Assembly (NCBI GenBank): GCA_965215025.1
Contig: CBDCCV010000002.1
Span: 1,875,867-1,939,866 of the forward strand
Reading direction: 5' to 3'
Length of the DNA: 64,000 nucleotides
Source of the DNA: CBDCCV01 sp965215025
GTDB taxonomy: Bacteria > Bacteroidota > Rhodothermia > Rhodothermales > Salinibacteraceae
The first letter of the stretch is position 1. Each line of letters opens with the position of its first letter. Made by a program: the position numbers and the translations under genes. This document shows positions 16,415-24,665 of this stretch, piece by piece. A model generated the notes under the pieces. The model was not told where the DNA came from. It was given only the letters and a program-made list of their open reading frames with translations, and ran no database searches.

Positions 16415-16777
16415 ATGGACCCGCACGCCGCCTCACCTTCTGCGCTCCAGGCCCTCTGCACCGTCGGCGCGCGCATGATCGAGGCGTTGGCGGCCGACGA
16501 CCTGGCGGCCTTTTTCGCCCTGGTCGAGAAACGAACGGCCCTCGTTGACGCCTTGAAGACCGCCGCGCACCCGGCCGAGGTGGACCCCGCCTGGCAGGAG
16601 CACGCCCAAGCGCTGGCCGAGCAGGAGCGCGTGCTGGCCGAGCAGCTCGCCGCGCAGGAAACGCGCTTGGCCCGCGCCCTCAAGCGCACTCGCCAGCAGG
16701 GCGAGGCCCACCAGCGCTACAGCGGCGACGCCGCCCCACCCGCCCGCAGCGTGCTGAATCCGCACCTGCACGGCTGA
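16415..16777 (+). CDS. FliT/FlgN-like small chaperone
   Basis: A 120-residue helical protein with two long amphipathic helices (residues about 15-50 and 58-95) and the C-terminal RYSGDAAPPARSVLNPHLHG. Size, helical build and position directly after fliD suggest a FliT-type export chaperone of the cap protein. The sequence resemblance is to the loosely conserved FlgN/FliT group as a whole, so no symbol is given. Confidence 0.6.
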   Translation: MDPHAASPSALQALCTVGARMIEALAADDLAAFFALVEKRTALVDALKTAAHPAEVDPAWQEHAQALAEQERVLAEQLAAQETRLARALKRTRQQGEAHQRYSGDAAPPARSVLNPHLHG

Positions 16778-16815
16778 GTATAGCGCCCCCGACGCGGCGC
16801 CTCGAAAAAAAAATA

Positions 16816-16843
16816 TTTAAGCTCTCGGCCGATGCGCCGATAC
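16816..16843 (+). promoter_or_regulatory. Sigma-28 promoter of flgM
   Basis: TTTAAG at 16816, 14 bases, GCCGATAC at 16836, in an A-rich context. It lies 56 bases upstream of flgM, giving FliA-dependent feedback on its own anti-sigma factor. Confidence 0.9.
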
Positions 16844-16899
16844 TAAGTACGCAGCCCACTTCCCAAACGCTTTCTCTGCGACCCAACGGGACCGCTATT

Positions 16900-17295
16900 A
16901 TGAATATCCGCGACCTCAACATCGGCTCTAACCGTCCGGACCCGCGCCGCACGGACGCGGCCGGCAACGCCCGCAAGGCGGACGGCAACGAAAGCGCTGG
17001 CCACAGTGCTGGCACGGACCGTACCGGCGGCGCATCAGAAGACCGCGTCGAGATCTCCAAGGCGGCTCGCGCGGCCTTGGCGCAGCGCCCCGACGCCGCT
17101 GACGCCGCCGTCCCCAGCGCCGTGCGCGAGGCGCTCAGCAACCAGCCCTCGACGCTCGACCCCGCGCGCAAGGCCGAGCTGCAGCAGCGCGTGGCCGACG
17201 GCTACTACCAGCAGGACGCCGTTGTCGAACAGGTGGCCGAGCGCCTGGCCGCCGACCTCGGCGCCGAGGCTTCGGACGAGGCCTCGCGCTCGTAG
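16900..17295 (+). CDS. flgM: Anti-sigma-28 factor FlgM
   Basis: 131 residues. The disordered Gly/Asn/Asp-rich N-terminus (MNIRDLNIGSNRPDPRR) acts as the export signal in this family. The DRVEISKAARAALAQ segment and the C-terminal helix RKAELQQRVADGYYQQDAVV, continuing into EQVAERLAADL, match the FliA-binding domain. It is longer than typical FlgM (about 100 residues), mostly in the N-terminal and central linker. Own sigma-28 promoter; fliA lies about 30 kb downstream in the same window. Confidence 0.9.
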   Translation: MNIRDLNIGSNRPDPRRTDAAGNARKADGNESAGHSAGTDRTGGASEDRVEISKAARAALAQRPDAADAAVPSAVREALSNQPSTLDPARKAELQQRVADGYYQQDAVVEQVAERLAADLGAEASDEASRS

Positions 17296-17353
17296 CGCGT
17301 ACGTATACCGATTTGAAATGAAAATATCGGGCTGAACCGTCTTCGGCCCTCGT

Positions 17354-17379
17354 TAGGGACATGGCGCGCCATGTCCCTA
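17354..17379. terminator. Perfect 26-base palindrome between convergent flgM and regulator genes (GGG...CCCTAC family, copy 2)
   Basis: TAGGGACATGGCG joined to its exact reverse complement CGCCATGTCCCTA, flanked further out by AACCGT (17335) and ACGGTT (17379). It lies between the 3' ends of flgM and the minus-strand regulator, so it could act as a bidirectional terminator as well as being a repeat-family member. Confidence 0.65.
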
Positions 17380-17396
17380 CGGTTTCGCCGGCGACG

Positions 17397-18869
17397 TTAC
17401 ACCGAGAAGCCCTCCGCGCGGTACTTCTTGAGCTTGTTGCGGATGGTGCGGGCGCTGATGCCCAGACGCTCAGCCGCGTTCTTCTGGTTGGTGTCCTCCT
17501 CGTCCAGCGCCTGCAGGATCATGTGGCGCTCCATCTCCTCGATGGTCGTCACCTCGCCGTTGGCGATCTTCTCCCGCGCGGCGCCCGCTCCGGCGGGGTC
17601 GGTGGTCTTGGCGAAGAAGTCGTTGACGACGTCGGCCGTCTCGATGGTCTCGTTCTCGGCGGCGAGGACGACGCCGCGGTGCACCATGTTCTCAAGCTGG
17701 CGCACGTTGCCGGGCCACGTGTAGGCCTGCAGGCGATGCATCAGCTCCGGGGCGATGCGCTTGGGCGGCATCTCGTAGAGCGCGCAGTACTTCTCCACGA
17801 AGTGCTCGGCCAGGAGGGGGATGTCGGAGATGCGCTTGCGCAGCGGCGGGACGTTGAGCGGAAACACGGCCAGGCGGTGGTAGAGGTCGCCGCGGAAGAG
17901 GCCCTGCTCCACGGCGTCCTCGAGGTCGCGGTTGCTCGTGGCGATCACGCGCACGTCCACCTTCTGCTTTTTCGGAGCGCCGACCTTCTGGAACTCCTGC
18001 TCCTGCAAGACGCGCAGCAGCTTGGCCTGCACCTCGGGCGTGATCTCGGTCACCTCGTCCAGGAGCAGCGTCCCGCCGTCGGCCTGCGCGAAGGCGCCCT
18101 CCATGTCCTCGATGGCGCCGGTAAAGGCGCCCTTGCGGTGGCCGAAGAGGTGGCTCTCGACCAGCTCGCTGGGCAGGTTGGCGCAGTTGAGCGTGACGTA
18201 CGGCGCGGCGGCGCGGCGGCTCGTCTCGTGGATGACGCGCGCCATGATCTCCTTCCCCGTCCCGCTCTCGCCGTGCACGAAGACGGGCGCGCGGCTCTGG
18301 GCCACGCGCGGGAGCAAGCCTTTGATCTTCTGGATGCTGGGGTGCTCCCCGATGTACTGCGCCAGCGCGTCGTCTGCATCCGTCCCGGACGCCTTCGGGC
18401 GGCGGGGCGGCGGAGCAGCAGCATCGGCGGCGGCTGGGGCGGCCTCTTCGGCCTGGCGCTTTGCTTCTATGTGCGTCCTGATGCGCTCGATCAGCTCCTC
18501 GGTGGCGAACGGCTTGGGGACGTAGTCCACCACGCCGCCCTTCATCGCGCGCACGGCGTGCTGCACGTTCGCGTGCGCCGTGATCATGATGACGCGCGTA
18601 GCCGGGTAGGTGCGGCGGATGTGCGCGAGCAGGTCGAGGCCGTCCAGCTCCGGCATCATGAAGTCGGTGAGCACGAGGTCGAAGGACTGCTGCTCGAGCA
18701 GCTCGATGGCGTGCACCCCGCTCGTGCTGCTCGTCATGCAGATGCCGTGGCGCGAGAACAGGCGCTGGAGCGCGCGGTGAAGCGCGCGGTTGTCATCGAC
18801 GAACAGGATGTGCGGCTGCGCTTCGGTGTCGCACGGGGCGCTGGAGGGCGGCTGTACTTCTTCGGGCAT
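17397..18869 (-). CDS. NtrC-family sigma-54-dependent response regulator, flagellar master regulator candidate (FleR/FlrC/FlgR-like)
   Basis: 490 residues in three domains. Receiver 20-135: acidic D25/D26, phospho-acceptor D69 in LVLTDFMMPELDG, K119 in VPKPF. AAA+ domain about 165-400: Walker A GESGTGKE at 200-207, GAFTGA sigma-54 contact loop at 247-252, Walker B LLLDEV at 268-273. C-terminal Fis-type helix-turn-helix QKNAAERLGISARTIRNKLK near 463-482. GAFTGA means it works with sigma-54. It follows its kinase on the minus strand, divergent from flgB, as in flagellar regulator pairs of other phyla. Confidence 0.92.
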   Translation of the reverse strand: MPEEVQPPSSAPCDTEAQPHILFVDDNRALHRALQRLFSRHGICMTSSTSGVHAIELLEQQSFDLVLTDFMMPELDGLDLLAHIRRTYPATRVIMITAHANVQHAVRAMKGGVVDYVPKPFATEELIERIRTHIEAKRQAEEAAPAAADAAAPPPRRPKASGTDADDALAQYIGEHPSIQKIKGLLPRVAQSRAPVFVHGESGTGKEIMARVIHETSRRAAAPYVTLNCANLPSELVESHLFGHRKGAFTGAIEDMEGAFAQADGGTLLLDEVTEITPEVQAKLLRVLQEQEFQKVGAPKKQKVDVRVIATSNRDLEDAVEQGLFRGDLYHRLAVFPLNVPPLRKRISDIPLLAEHFVEKYCALYEMPPKRIAPELMHRLQAYTWPGNVRQLENMVHRGVVLAAENETIETADVVNDFFAKTTDPAGAGAAREKIANGEVTTIEEMERHMILQALDEEDTNQKNAAERLGISARTIRNKLKKYRAEGFSV

Positions 18870-18953
18870 GGGGGCTCTCGGGGTTTTGCGTTGGTGCTAA
18901 AGGAGGTGCGCGATGGGCGCCGGGGCGCAAAAGCGCGGAACGGCCGGCGCGCG

Positions 18954-19706
18954 TCAGGGGGCGGGCGGCCAGTTCAGCGCCAGGGCGTCCTCGGCATGAT
19001 GCGTGGGCAGGCGCAGCTCGAAGCAGGTGCCCGTGGCGGGGCTGTTGGCGGCCAGATGCAGCGTGCCGCCGTGCGCCTCGGCGATGCGGCGCGCAAGCGG
19101 CAGCCCCACGCCCAGGTTCTGCGCCTTCGTGGTGAAAAAGGGCCGGAACAGGTTTTCGACGGTCTCCTCTTCTTCGATGGCCTCTTCGTTCCACACGGCC
19201 AGGCACACGCGCTCCTCGTCGTCGAGGCGGGCGCGCAGCGCCACGGACGCGGGCGCCGCCGTGGCGTCGAGGGCGTTCTGCACGAGCACGATGAGCGCCT
19301 GCCGCAGCAGCACCGGGTCCGCGCTGATGGGCCGCTCGGCCAGCGGAGCCACGTCAAGCCGGATGCGCGGCGCGTCGGCCTCGCCGAAGAGCGGCGGGAG
19401 CGTCTGCGCAAACGCCTCCATGCGGACGGTTTGCAGCACCGGCTCGACGGCCTGACTGTAGCGCTTGAGGTCGGTCAGGATGCGCTCGATGTCCGCCGCC
19501 GCCTCGAAGACGCTCAGCGCCAGGGAGCGCTGGTCGTGCGTGCTGAGCGTGTCGATGAGCAGGTCCGCGTACGTCTCGATGGTGCTAACGAGGCCGCCCA
19601 GGTGGTGCGTCAGGATGTGCGCCAGGTCGGCCGGTTCGTCGGGGGCAGCTGCGTGCTCGGCCTGCGGGCAGGCGAGCGCGGCATCAAAGGAGAAGCGCTG
19701 AGGCAT
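18954..19706 (-). CDS. Histidine kinase paired with the sigma-54 regulator (FleS/FlrB-like)
   Basis: 250 residues from ATG 19706 (an upstream ATG at 19754 is possible). No transmembrane segment, so cytosolic. The H-box AHILTHHLGGLV (H30) is degenerate: the usual acidic residue after His and the Pro are replaced. The catalytic domain has N-box QALIVLVQNALDATA, F-box LFRPFFTTKAQ and G-box LGVGLPLARRIAEAHGG. It is separated from the regulator by 84 bases on the same strand. Likely phosphorylates the neighbour at D69 to activate early/middle flagellar genes. Confidence 0.88.
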   Translation of the reverse strand: MPQRFSFDAALACPQAEHAAAPDEPADLAHILTHHLGGLVSTIETYADLLIDTLSTHDQRSLALSVFEAAADIERILTDLKRYSQAVEPVLQTVRMEAFAQTLPPLFGEADAPRIRLDVAPLAERPISADPVLLRQALIVLVQNALDATAAPASVALRARLDDEERVCLAVWNEEAIEEEETVENLFRPFFTTKAQNLGVGLPLARRIAEAHGGTLHLAANSPATGTCFELRLPTHHAEDALALNWPPAP

Positions 19707-20125
19707 AGAGGCACAAGGGGTCTGGAAGCGTGAGGCGTGTGGAAAGGGCACCACGCGAGGTTGAAAAAACTACCGGGTCGCGGGAGAAAACTGTCCGTCT
19801 GCGCGCGTGCCGGCTCCGGTCATCTCCCCGCGAGGGACGGTTTGCAGAAGGCAGGACCGTTTTCGGCGCTGCTTTCGGCACCGGCCCTTAGCAAAACCAA
19901 AAAGCATTCCCGATTGGGCGCGACCGGCAACTCTTTCCCGCCGCCGCCGCACTTCTTTCCGCCCGTCGGCCCGTCGATCCGCCATCGAGACGCCTTTGAG
20001 CAGGCGCAGCGGCGGATGCCGCCGCTTCGGGAGGCCTGGCACAGAGGTTGGACCCCTACGCCGTGTCCAGCCGAACCCGGCCGCCACTGCCTCACTTGCC
20101 GCCGCCGTCTTCTGAAAGGCCTCTC
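19707..20125. other. 419-base divergent regulatory spacer between kinase and flgB
   Basis: No gene. Contains two dyads (TCGAT-CCGCC-ATCGA at 19974-19988; AGCGGCGG-ATG-CCGCCGCT at 20008-20026) and a sigma-54-like element at 20036-20051. These could form the control region for the flgB-flgE operon. No clear minus-strand promoter for the kinase was found. Confidence 0.5.
20036..20051 (+). promoter_or_regulatory. Candidate sigma-54 promoter of flgB operon
   Basis: TGGCACAGAGGTTGGA: a perfect TGGCAC -24 box, correct spacing, and TTGG in place of TTGC at -12. It lies 74 bases upstream of flgB. The neighbouring GAFTGA regulator makes a sigma-54 promoter likely here, but the substituted -12 C lowers confidence. 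Confidence 0.45.
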
Positions 20126-20464
20126 ATGCAAACCGAAAAGCTCCGGCTCCTGCAAAACGCCATGCAGTCCTATCAATGGCGGCGGCGGGCGCTATCCAGC
20201 AACATCGCCAACCTCGACACGCCGGGCTACCAGCGCGTGTCGGTCTCCTTCGAGGAGCACCTGCAGGACGCCCGCCACGAGGTGCCGAGCCTGCGCCGCA
20301 CCAGCGAGGTGAGCGCGCGCATGAACGTCGAGGAAGGGCCGCCCATCCTCGAAGACGAACTCATGGGCCTGGCCGACACGCAAATGCGCACGCAGCTCAC
20401 CACGCGCGCCCTGCGCGAGCACTTCAAGCTCATGCGCACCGGCATCACCGGCCGCACGCAGTAA
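20126..20464 (+). CDS. flgB: Proximal rod protein FlgB
   Basis: 112 residues from ATG 20126, with GAAAGG about 8 bases upstream. MQSYQWRRRALSSNIANLDT and PGYQRVSVSFEEHLQ match the axial N-terminal motif of FlgB. The C-terminal ADTQMRTQLTTRALREHFKL and MRTGITGRTQ end fits FlgB. First gene of a long plus-strand operon; divergent from the kinase. Confidence 0.93.
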   Translation: MQTEKLRLLQNAMQSYQWRRRALSSNIANLDTPGYQRVSVSFEEHLQDARHEVPSLRRTSEVSARMNVEEGPPILEDELMGLADTQMRTQLTTRALREHFKLMRTGITGRTQ

Positions 20465-20532
20465 GCCTTAACGATTGACGAAGGACGGACGACTTCCTCT
20501 GCACCGCCTTTTTCTGCACCGCAACCCACGCC

Positions 20533-21033
20533 ATGATCCCGAAGAACCGCTTCTTCTCCGTTTTCCGCACCGCCGCGCGCGGGCTGGAGGCTCAGCGCAT
20601 TGCCATGGGCGCCTCGGCGGAGAACCTCGCCAACGCCAACACCTCGCGCACGGCCGACGGCACGCCCTACGCCGTCAAGCGCGCCACGCACGCCGTTGAA
20701 GAAGACGGCTACGCACGCTTCAGCAGCGTCCTCAGCCGCGCGCAGGGGGCGCTCCAGCGCCAGGACGGGCGCCACCTCGGCGGCTCCTCGCTGCGCCGAC
20801 GCCTCCCCGAGGCCGAGCTTGGCCCCGTCACCGAGGTCGAGGAGGTCGAGCGCGAACGCCTCGAGTACGACCCCGACCACCCCGACGCCGACGCCGAGGG
20901 CTACGTGCACTACCCCGACATCAACGTCGTGGAAGAGATGTCGCGCATGGTCTCGGCCAACCGCGTCTACGAGGCCAACCTCACCTCCGTCAAGGCCGCC
21001 AAAGAGATGATCAAGCGCACGCTGGAGATCTGA
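20533..21033 (+). CDS. flgC: Proximal rod protein FlgC
   Basis: 166 residues. AARGLEAQRIAMGASAENLA and NANTSRTADGTPY form the FlgC N-terminus; DPDHPDADAEGYVHYPDINV is the FlgC-specific PDADxxGYVxYPDIN motif, followed by VEEMSRMVSANRVYEANLT. The N-terminus is about 20 residues longer than in typical FlgC. It lies 68 bases after flgB. Confidence 0.95.
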   Translation: MIPKNRFFSVFRTAARGLEAQRIAMGASAENLANANTSRTADGTPYAVKRATHAVEEDGYARFSSVLSRAQGALQRQDGRHLGGSSLRRRLPEAELGPVTEVEEVERERLEYDPDHPDADAEGYVHYPDINVVEEMSRMVSANRVYEANLTSVKAAKEMIKRTLEI

Positions 21034-21092
21034 CCGGTCCCTGCACGCGCCTGTAACGCTTTCCTTTTTTCGTACACCACGCCTTTTCGCAC

Positions 21093-21395
21093 ATGAGTTC
21101 CATCAACGCCTCCGGCGGCCGCGCCGCACGTTACCAGCGCCTCGCCGCGCAGCAGACCGCCTCCGCGCAGCGCATCGCCGCCCCGCCGAACACGCGCGCG
21201 CCGCAGCAGACCGCGCAGGCCGCTTCTGCCAAACCCGCGCAGGAAGCCGGTGACCTCTCCGCCCCTGAGCGCCAGATGATCTCGCAGCAGTTCCCCGAGA
21301 CGCCGGACCTCTCGATGCGCCTCTACGGCCCCAGCCGCACGGCAGAGACCGTCCGCCCCGACGCCGTCGGCAGCCGCCTTGACGTGCAGGGCTGA
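21093..21395 (+). CDS. Small uncharacterised protein between flgC and fliE
   Basis: A 100-residue protein of unknown function. The first half is Ala/Gln/Pro/Arg-rich and probably disordered; the second half holds DLSAPERQMISQQFPETPDL and SMRLYGPSRTAETV, ending GSRLDVQG. No membrane segment or signal peptide. Codon use and spacing (59 bases after flgC, 47 before fliE) resemble its neighbours, so it is probably a real flagellar gene. The build (flexible N-terminus, small C-terminal motif) could suit an export-related or rod-associated peptide, but this is speculation. Confidence 0.7.
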   Translation: MSSINASGGRAARYQRLAAQQTASAQRIAAPPNTRAPQQTAQAASAKPAQEAGDLSAPERQMISQQFPETPDLSMRLYGPSRTAETVRPDAVGSRLDVQG

Positions 21396-21442
21396 TTTTC
21401 TTCTTAGCTCCGAACCCGCATCCCCCAACCTGAACCCGCGCC

Positions 21443-21754
21443 ATGAACGTCGCTCAGCTACGCCGCCTTCAGCAGGCCGCGCCCGGCCGCACGGACCGCG
21501 GGCCGGCGCTGCCCACGCCGCGCCAAACGGATGGGCCGGGCTTTAAGGCCACGCTCGAAGAGGCCATCACCCGCGTGGACGACGCGCAGAAGTCCGCCGA
21601 CGGGCAGATCGAGGCCTTCGTCGCCGGCGAGCAGGAGAACCTGCACGAGGTGATGATCTCGATGAACCAAGCCGAGCTGCACTTCAACCTGATGAACGAG
21701 GTGCGCAACAAGGCGCTGGAGACCTACCAAGAACTCATGCGGATGCAGATTTGA
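21443..21754 (+). CDS. fliE: MS-ring/rod adaptor FliE
   Basis: 103 residues. The family pattern is clear: GFKATLEEAITRVDDAQKSA, DGQIEAFVAGEQENLHEVMI and SMNQAELHFNLMNEVRNKAL, ending ETYQELMRMQI. FliE joins the MS ring to the proximal rod and is exported first. Placement with flgB and flgC before fliF is the usual order. Confidence 0.95.
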   Translation: MNVAQLRRLQQAAPGRTDRGPALPTPRQTDGPGFKATLEEAITRVDDAQKSADGQIEAFVAGEQENLHEVMISMNQAELHFNLMNEVRNKALETYQELMRMQI

Positions 21755-21764
21755 GCGTAGGCAT

Positions 21765-21842
21765 AGGAAACGAGGAGCCGAAGAGACGACGAACCGAAGC
21801 ACACGTCGATTCCTCGTTTCCTCCATTCCCCTCGTCGTTCCC
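21765..21842. repeat. Inverted repeat in fliE-fliF spacer
   Basis: GGAAACGAGGA near 21767 is exactly complementary to TCCTCGTTTCC near 21810, with inner GACGACGAA opposite TCGTCGTTCC. It resembles the heptameric GACGA elements elsewhere in the cluster. Confidence 0.55.
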
Positions 21843-21887
21843 CGCGCGCTCTCCCGTACGCCTAGCACCCCCGCCGCCTGAACCTCC

Positions 21888-23522
21888 ATGCCCCCCTTCC
21901 TCCAAAACATCCGCGGCTTCCTGGGCCGCCTGACGCTGGCGCAACGCGCCATGCTGGGCCTGCTCGTCGTCGGCGGCGCGGCGCTCCTGGTGGGCGTGGC
22001 CTATTGGACGAGCCAGCCCGACTACGCGCTGCTCTTCGGCAACCTCGACTCGACCGACGCCAACAAGGTCGTTGAGGCGCTGCGCGAGGACGAGATCGCG
22101 TACGACCTGCGCGAGGGCGGCTCGGCTGTGTACGTCCCGCGCGCGAGCGTGTACGAGCTGCGGCTGCGCTTCGCCTCGGAGGGGCGCGTCTCGAAGGGGC
22201 AGATCGGCTACGAGCTGTTCGACCGGGGCACGCTCGGCATGACGGACTTCATGCAGAAGCTCAACCTCAAGCGCGCCCTCGAGGGCGAGCTTTCGCGCAC
22301 GGTGGCGAGCATCCGGCAGGTCGAGCGCGCTCGCGTGCACCTGGTCATGCCCGAGCGCAGCCCCTTCCGCGACCAGCAGCAGCGCCCGAGCGCCTCGGTG
22401 GTGGTGCAGCGCGCTGGCTCGGCCGGCCTCTCGCAGGGCCAGATCGCCGGCATGACCGCCCTCGTCGCCGGCGCCGTCGAGGGGATGTCCTCGGCCGACG
22501 TGACCGTGCTCGACACCGACGGCACCATGCTCTCGGACCCGGACGCGGGCGACACCGACCTCACGCTCACCTCCACGCAGCTTGACATGCAGCGCTCCGT
22601 GGAAAAGCACCTGGCCGAGAGCGGGCAGTCCATGCTCGACGAGGTGCTCGGCCCCGGCAACGCCATCGTGCGCGTCTCGGCCACGCTCGACTTCAGCCGC
22701 ACCGTCTCCGAGCGCAAGCTCGTGGACCCGGAGAGCGCCACGGTCATCTCCGAGGAGCGCCTCGAGGAAGAGGGCGAGGCCACCGGCACGGCCAACTCCA
22801 CCGTGCGCAACTACGACCTGAGCCGCACCACCGAGCGCTCCGAGAAAAGCATCGGCGACGTGTCCTACCTCACCGTCTCGGTCATCCTCGACCAGCCCGA
22901 GGAGGCGGACGAGCAGGCCGGCGCCCCCGCCGACGGCACCGTGCAGACGGCCAGCTTCACCGGCGGCGACCTGGCCGAGATCGAGTCGCTCGTCAAGAAC
23001 GCCGTCGGCTTTAAGCCCGAGCGCGGGGACCGCTTCGCCATCCACCAGACGCGCTTTGACCAGAGCGCCGAGGACGAGATGGTCACGGCCCTGCGCGAGC
23101 AGGAGCAGAGCGAGCGCATCGAGCGCTACATCCGCTACGGCCTCATCGTGCTCGCGCTCTTGGCCGCGGCCTGGCTCGTGCGCTCGACCATGCGCCGCCT
23201 CACCACGCTCGGTCACAACGAGCCGCTCTGGCTCGAGCAGACGACGGACGACGACGAGGACGACCTCCTGCAGATCGGCAACGGCGACGACGACGAGGCC
23301 TTGCCGCAGGAGGAGCAGATGCAGCTCGTGGACGACATGTATACCAGCAAGCTCTCCGAAGAGGCGAAGAGGCGCCTTAAAGCCAAGCACCTGATGTTCG
23401 AAGAGATCAAGAAGCAGGCGGACGAAAGCCCCGACGAGACGGCCGCCCTCCTGCGCACGTGGCTGGCCGAGTCCCCCGCGCCCAGCAGCAGCCGCCCGGC
23501 CCAGGCCAAGCAGCCAGCCTAG
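21888..23522 (+). CDS. fliF: MS-ring protein FliF
   Basis: 544 residues. First membrane segment about 20-40 (AMLGLLVVGGAALLVGVAYW), then the ring-building domain with PDYALLFGNLDSTDANKVVE, ASEGRVSKGQIGYELFD and QKLNLKRALEGELSRTV. The YscJ/FliF segment VERARVHLVMPERSPFRDQ is clear. Second membrane segment about 418-437 (GLIVLALLAAAWLVRSTMR). The C-terminal tail KHLMFEEIKKQADESPDETA is the FliG-binding helix. It starts 133 bases after fliE. Confidence 0.97.
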   Translation: MPPFLQNIRGFLGRLTLAQRAMLGLLVVGGAALLVGVAYWTSQPDYALLFGNLDSTDANKVVEALREDEIAYDLREGGSAVYVPRASVYELRLRFASEGRVSKGQIGYELFDRGTLGMTDFMQKLNLKRALEGELSRTVASIRQVERARVHLVMPERSPFRDQQQRPSASVVVQRAGSAGLSQGQIAGMTALVAGAVEGMSSADVTVLDTDGTMLSDPDAGDTDLTLTSTQLDMQRSVEKHLAESGQSMLDEVLGPGNAIVRVSATLDFSRTVSERKLVDPESATVISEERLEEEGEATGTANSTVRNYDLSRTTERSEKSIGDVSYLTVSVILDQPEEADEQAGAPADGTVQTASFTGGDLAEIESLVKNAVGFKPERGDRFAIHQTRFDQSAEDEMVTALREQEQSERIERYIRYGLIVLALLAAAWLVRSTMRRLTTLGHNEPLWLEQTTDDDEDDLLQIGNGDDDEALPQEEQMQLVDDMYTSKLSEEAKRRLKAKHLMFEEIKKQADESPDETAALLRTWLAESPAPSSSRPAQAKQPA

Positions 23523-23560
23523 CCCCCCCTCGCTTCCGCACACCGTTTTCTCCCGCCCCC

Positions 23561-24622
23561 ATGAACGTCCCCGCCACCACGAAGAAAGTCGCTGCGCTCG
23601 ACGCCTCCGCCCTGCCGGACGACACGAGCCAGATGAGCGGCCCCCAGAAGGCCGCCACGCTGCTCATCGCCCTGGGCATCGAAACGGCCAGCGACGTCCT
23701 GAAGCTGCTCGACGACGAGGACGTCGAGGCCATCTCCATCGAGATCGCCCGCTTCCGCAACGTCGAGAGCGACCTGATCGAAGGCGTCCTAGCCGAGTAC
23801 CGCGACATGGCCATGGCGCGCGACTACATCGCGCAGGGCGGCGTGCCCTATGCCCGCGAGGTCCTCAGCACCGCCCTCGGCCCCCACCGCGCCGACGAGA
23901 TCATGATGCGCGTGGAGGCGGCCATGGAGGTCTCCGCCTTCCACCTCTTGCAGACCGTCGAGACGTCGCAGCTCACCAACTTCTTGCAGAAAGAGCACCC
24001 GCAGACGGCCGCGCTCATCCTGGCGCACCTCAACCCGCGCAAAGCGGCCGACATCGTCTCCGGCCTCGACGAGGGGCTGCGCAGCGAGATCATGTACCGC
24101 CTCGCCACGATGGGCAAGACCTCGCCCGAGCTGCTCCAGGACATCGAAGACGTGATCCGCAACCAGCTCGGCTCCGTCTTCGGCGCCGAACTGAGCGCCA
24201 CGGGCGGCGTCGAGCAGGTGGCCGAAATCCTCAACGCCACGAGCCGCTCCTCCGAGCGCGCCATCATGGACTCGATCCGCGAGCGCTCCGACGCGCTCGC
24301 CGCCGACATCAAGAGCCTCATGTTCGTCTTCGACGACCTCGTAAGCATCAGCGGGCGCGACATCCAGCGCCTCCTCATGGAGGTCGAGCAGCGCGACATC
24401 GCCCTGGCGCTCAAGGCCGTCTCCGAGAACCTCAAGGAGAAGATCCTGGGCAACGTCAGCGAGCGCGTGGCCGAGGGCCTGAAAGAAGAGATCGAGCTGT
24501 TGGGGCGCGTGCGCGTGCGCGACGTGGACGAGGCGCAGCGCCGCATTCTCGAAACCGCCCAGCGCCTCGAGGCCGAGGAGGAGATCGTGCTCGCGCGCGG
24601 CGGCGAAGAGGCCATGATCTGA
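23561..24622 (+). CDS. fliG: Motor switch protein FliG
   Basis: 353 residues from ATG 23561; the longer open frame runs upstream into fliF. N-domain MSGPQKAATLLIALGIETAS binds FliF. Middle domain VSAFHLLQTVETSQLTNFLQ contains the EHPQTAALILAHL (EHPQ) FliM-binding motif. C-terminal armadillo/charged domain carries MFVFDDLVSISGRDIQRLLM, EVEQRDIALALKAVSENLK and RVRVRDVDEAQRRILETAQ, with the charged residues that touch MotA. It follows fliF by 38 bases. Confidence 0.97.
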   Translation: MNVPATTKKVAALDASALPDDTSQMSGPQKAATLLIALGIETASDVLKLLDDEDVEAISIEIARFRNVESDLIEGVLAEYRDMAMARDYIAQGGVPYAREVLSTALGPHRADEIMMRVEAAMEVSAFHLLQTVETSQLTNFLQKEHPQTAALILAHLNPRKAADIVSGLDEGLRSEIMYRLATMGKTSPELLQDIEDVIRNQLGSVFGAELSATGGVEQVAEILNATSRSSERAIMDSIRERSDALAADIKSLMFVFDDLVSISGRDIQRLLMEVEQRDIALALKAVSENLKEKILGNVSERVAEGLKEEIELLGRVRVRDVDEAQRRILETAQRLEAEEEIVLARGGEEAMI

Positions 24623-24665
24623 CGCGCCCCGCCTCTCCCTTTCTCCCTTTCTCCCTCCCTCAACA

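Noticed and set aside
17361..19733. A 790-codon plus-strand frame over the regulator and kinase genes
   Set aside because: It is the antisense shadow of two clear genes with conserved domains; its translation is compositionally biased and matches no family.
19876..19893. TCGGCACCGGCCCTTAGCA as a sigma-54 promoter
   Set aside because: The GG to GC distance is 12 rather than 10 bases, so it cannot serve as a -24/-12 element.
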